This document shows positions 7,718-8,915 of a stretch of 8,915 nt of DNA, piece by piece. How positions within the stretch are numbered: the first letter of the stretch is position 1; each line of letters begins with the position of its first letter. Source of the stretch: Neisseriaceae bacterium (lineage in GTDB: Bacteria > Pseudomonadota > Gammaproteobacteria > Burkholderiales > UBA11063); assembly GCA_947499925.1 (NCBI GenBank), contig CANMQR010000013.1, positions 1-8,915 of the forward strand, written 5' to 3'. A program made the position numbers and the translations under genes. The notes under the pieces were generated by a model, which had not been told where the DNA came from, made no database searches, and worked only from the letters and a program-made list of their open reading frames with translations.

Positions 7718-7749
7718 CAATTCCCTATTATACTAATAATAGGGAATTG
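7718..7749. repeat. Perfect 14-bp inverted repeat (hairpin)
   Basis: CAATTCCCTATTAT (7718-7731) and ATAATAGGGAATTG (7736-7749) pair perfectly around a four-base ACTA loop. It lies directly after the transposase fragment and 44 bp downstream of the gloA stop. It could end gloA transcription on the minus strand or readthrough on the plus strand, but no T run follows on the gloA side and only a loosely T-rich stretch follows on the other. Confidence 0.75.
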
Positions 7750-7793
7750 CGCGTTTGTTTTAGTTTGTAACATATGTTTTTTAGAGTTAATGT

Positions 7794-8222
7794 TTAGGTG
7801 GTGCCAAAATCTAGTCTAGTGTGCATTTGAGAAAAATCACTTTTATGCTCTATAAGTTCAATTTTATAGCCATCTGGATCTTCAACGAAAGCTATTACAC
7901 TACCACCAAATTTCATTGGTCCAGGCTCGCGGGTAACTCGTCCGCCATATTGATTAGCACGGCTACAGATTTCATGAATATCTTGTACTTCAATGGCTAT
8001 GTGCCCAAATGCAGTTCCTAACTCGTAATCTGTCACACCCCAGTTATGGGTTAGTTCAATTAAAGCATTATCTTCTTCATTTCCATAACCAACAAAAGCT
8101 AAAGTAAACTTCCCATCAGGATAATCCTTACGTTTGATTACTTGCATTTCAAATACATTTTCATAAAATTTAATTGAAGAATCTAGTTCTTTGACGCGGA
8201 TCATAGTATGTAAAATACGCAT
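7794..8222 (-). CDS. gloA: Lactoylglutathione lyase (glyoxalase I)
   Basis: Glyoxalase I isomerises the hemithioacetal of methylglyoxal and glutathione to S-lactoylglutathione, a cytosolic detoxification step. The 142-residue protein consists of two VOC half-domains. All four metal ligands are at E. coli numbering: His5 (MRILHTMIRV), Glu56 (LIELTHNWG), His74 (AFGHIAIEV) and Glu122 (DPDGYKIELIE). This fits the short Ni2+-type bacterial class. The tail after IELIEHK is slightly longer than in E. coli. AAGGTGA (8227-8233) is well placed before the ATG. It stands alone, separated from adc by the transposase scar, and implies a glutathione-containing cell. Confidence 0.96.
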   Translation of the reverse strand: MRILHTMIRVKELDSSIKFYENVFEMQVIKRKDYPDGKFTLAFVGYGNEEDNALIELTHNWGVTDYELGTAFGHIAIEVQDIHEICSRANQYGGRVTREPGPMKFGGSVIAFVEDPDGYKIELIEHKSDFSQMHTRLDFGTT

Positions 8223-8240
8223 TTTTTCACCTTATTATAA

Positions 8241-8269
8241 AATATAATGTTAACAAAATACAATAAAAC
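8241..8269 (-). promoter_or_regulatory. Possible gloA promoter
   Basis: GTTTTA (8264-8269) and TATATT (8241-8246) are spaced 17 bp apart on the minus strand. They would start transcription just upstream of the gloA ribosome binding site. Both hexamers are imperfect, and other AT-rich alternatives (TATAAT at 8234-8239 and 8313-8318) exist. Confidence 0.3.
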
Positions 8270-8311
8270 TAGGCAGCCTCACCCATGGCCTTTTGCTATT
8301 CATAGATACCT

Positions 8312-8326
8312 AATTATAATATAATT
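8312..8326. repeat. AT-only palindrome, possible operator
   Basis: AATTATA (8312-8318) and TATAATT (8320-8326) are perfect 7-bp arms around one central base. It contains TATAAT on both strands. It sits about 90 bp upstream of gloA. A dimeric regulator site is possible, but AT-rich palindromes are frequent by chance at this base composition. Confidence 0.35.
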
Positions 8327-8515
8327 GTACAAGAGGTAATATTAGCATAATAGAATTAAATGGAATATTATTTTTATAATTTAAGAACTTACTTTGTAAA
8401 GTGGAGTACGAAAAATCTAACTTCATGTCTAATCATTGCTGCTATTGCTTATTAACTTGTTAAACTAATTTTGCTGAATGCAGTTGTAAGCTGTTCGATA
8501 TCTGTATTTGAATAA

Positions 8516-8524
8516 TGTTATAAT
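8516..8524 (+). promoter_or_regulatory. Extended -10 promoter for the DUF2520 gene
   Basis: TGTTATAAT is a perfect extended -10 element (TG, one base, TATAAT). It would start transcription near 8531, about 19 bases before the ATG at 8550. No good -35 lies at 16-18 bp, which this promoter class tolerates. Confidence 0.5.
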
Positions 8525-8549
8525 TACTTTTTAAAACATGAGACGCTAA

Positions 8550-8915
8550 ATGAATCCATCTTATTTAATAATTGGTAATGGACGTGTTGCCAAGCATTTA
8601 TTACATTACTTCAGTCTATTAGGAATTCGAACTCAACAATACCACTATAAAGAACCTATAGAGTTACTAGATCAAAAATTACAAAATTCAACTCATATTC
8701 TAGTTCTAATAAAAGATGATGCTATTGAAGACTTTATTAAAACAAATCTTTTAGATAAATGTGCTAATAAATTAATAACCCATTGTTCAGGAGCATTACA
8801 ATCAAAGTATGCCTACTCTGCTCACCCTCTTATGACATTTGGAGATAAACTATTTGATCTTGAAATCTATAAGAGTATCCCATTTATTTGTGAATCAGGA
8901 TCACTTGAATTTAAG
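8550..8915 (+). CDS. Rossmann-like/DUF2520 domain protein, N-terminal part (runs off the right edge)
   Basis: The 122 visible codons encode a dinucleotide-binding Rossmann fold. SYLIIGNGRVAKHLL carries the GxGxxA motif at 9-14, and an ILVLIKDDAI strand-turn corresponds to the second half of the fold. THCSGAL (77-83) and SAHPLMTFG (90-98) are typical of the Rossmann/DUF2520 family, related to 6-phosphogluconate and ketopantoate reductases. Most members are uncharacterised; a PanG-type ketopantoate reductase role is one possibility but there is no supporting pantothenate gene nearby. The C-terminal helical DUF2520 part is outside the window. The upstream GAG at 8540-8542 is a weak ribosome binding site. 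The frame is uninterrupted to the edge. Confidence 0.85.
   Translation, partial: MNPSYLIIGNGRVAKHLLHYFSLLGIRTQQYHYKEPIELLDQKLQNSTHILVLIKDDAIEDFIKTNLLDKCANKLITHCSGALQSKYAYSAHPLMTFGDKLFDLEIYKSIPFICESGSLEFK

Larger units (their letters stand above)
8223..8549. other. Intergenic region between gloA and the DUF2520 gene
   Basis: This 327-bp AT-rich stretch separates two divergently transcribed genes, so it should hold both promoters. I see a candidate gloA promoter at its left end, an AT-rich palindrome at 8312-8326, an inverted repeat TTAAC-TT-GTTAA at 8452-8463 and an extended -10 at 8516-8524. No tRNA, rRNA or recognisable small RNA is visible. A 31-codon frame at 8360-8455 has no well-placed ribosome binding site and is not called as a gene. 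Confidence 0.6.

Noticed and set aside
7703..7819. The open frame continuing after the transposase fragment as a possible novel protein C-terminus.
   Set aside because: It translates through the inverted repeat and overlaps the end of gloA on the other strand; no similarity is visible beyond VYLKEY.
8271..8294. AGGC...GCCT followed by TTTT, considered as an intrinsic terminator, and AGGCAGCC considered as part of an SRP RNA.
   Set aside because: The stem is only four base pairs with a large loop, it lies between divergent promoters, and the conserved SRP RNA core is absent.
7415..8392. The 9-base direct match AGAACTTAC at 7415-7423 and 8384-8392, considered as insertion-element ends or a target duplication.
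   Set aside because: The flanking bases diverge at once, the copies are direct rather than inverted, and a 9-base match over this span is not improbable in AT-rich DNA.
8360..8455. A 31-codon plus-strand frame starting ATGGAATAT in the gloA/DUF2520 gap.
   Set aside because: The purine-rich AAGAGG is over 20 bases from the ATG, the product has no recognisable similarity and the length is expected by chance.
1..8915. CRISPR arrays, tandem repeats, tRNA or rRNA genes, toxin-antitoxin pairs and phage defence genes.
   Set aside because: No regularly spaced repeats, no tRNA-like or rRNA sequences, and every intact gene belongs to a known housekeeping or common family.

Overview
The window is an AT-rich stretch of ordinary housekeeping genes from a proteobacterium. 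Two products look most like betaproteobacterial family members from memory: ribosomal protein L32, with its KTKDE tail, and the YceD protein, with its LDEAL and PRHxxC segments. The TyrA and UPF0149 proteins look more gammaproteobacterial. I therefore place it only as a low-GC beta/gammaproteobacterium, without a genus. Coding density is high on the minus strand; two non-coding stretches lie near the right end.

Layout from left to right. At the left edge (1-1346, minus) lies the N-terminal half of the mismatch repair ATPase MutS, cut by the window. Its ATG overlaps the stop codon of an upstream inositol-monophosphatase family gene (1343-2128, minus). A UPF0149 (YecA/YgfB-type) gene runs divergently on the plus strand (2229-2966). 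It converges on, and overlaps by four bases, a stand-alone prephenate dehydrogenase (2963-3805, minus). Upstream of that on the minus strand come fabH (3829-4788), plsX (4822-5886), rpmF (5911-6090), a DUF177/YceD gene (6108-6569) and an acetoacetate decarboxylase (6592-7338). A good sigma-70-like promoter precedes the decarboxylase at 7374-7402.

The six minus-strand genes adc, yceD, rpmF, plsX, fabH and tyrA have short gaps (17-33 bp) and no visible internal terminator, so they probably form one operon. Its core is the conserved yceD-rpmF-plsX-fabH cluster, which ties ribosomal protein L32 to entry into phospholipid and fatty-acid synthesis. The fabD, fabG and acpP genes that often follow fabH are absent here and tyrA stands in their place.

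From 7339 to 7793 there is no intact gene. This stretch holds the adc promoter, an internal fragment of a DDE transposase, and a 14-bp perfect hairpin. A glyoxalase I gene (7794-8222, minus) follows, then 327 bp of AT-rich intergenic DNA. The right edge holds the start of a Rossmann/DUF2520 protein (8550 to the end, plus).

I found no evidence of a novel defence, mobile or biosynthetic system. The points worth a second look are the gene-order break after fabH, the decarboxylase at the head of a lipid operon, the suhB-mutS coupling, the transposase scar and several small inverted repeats.
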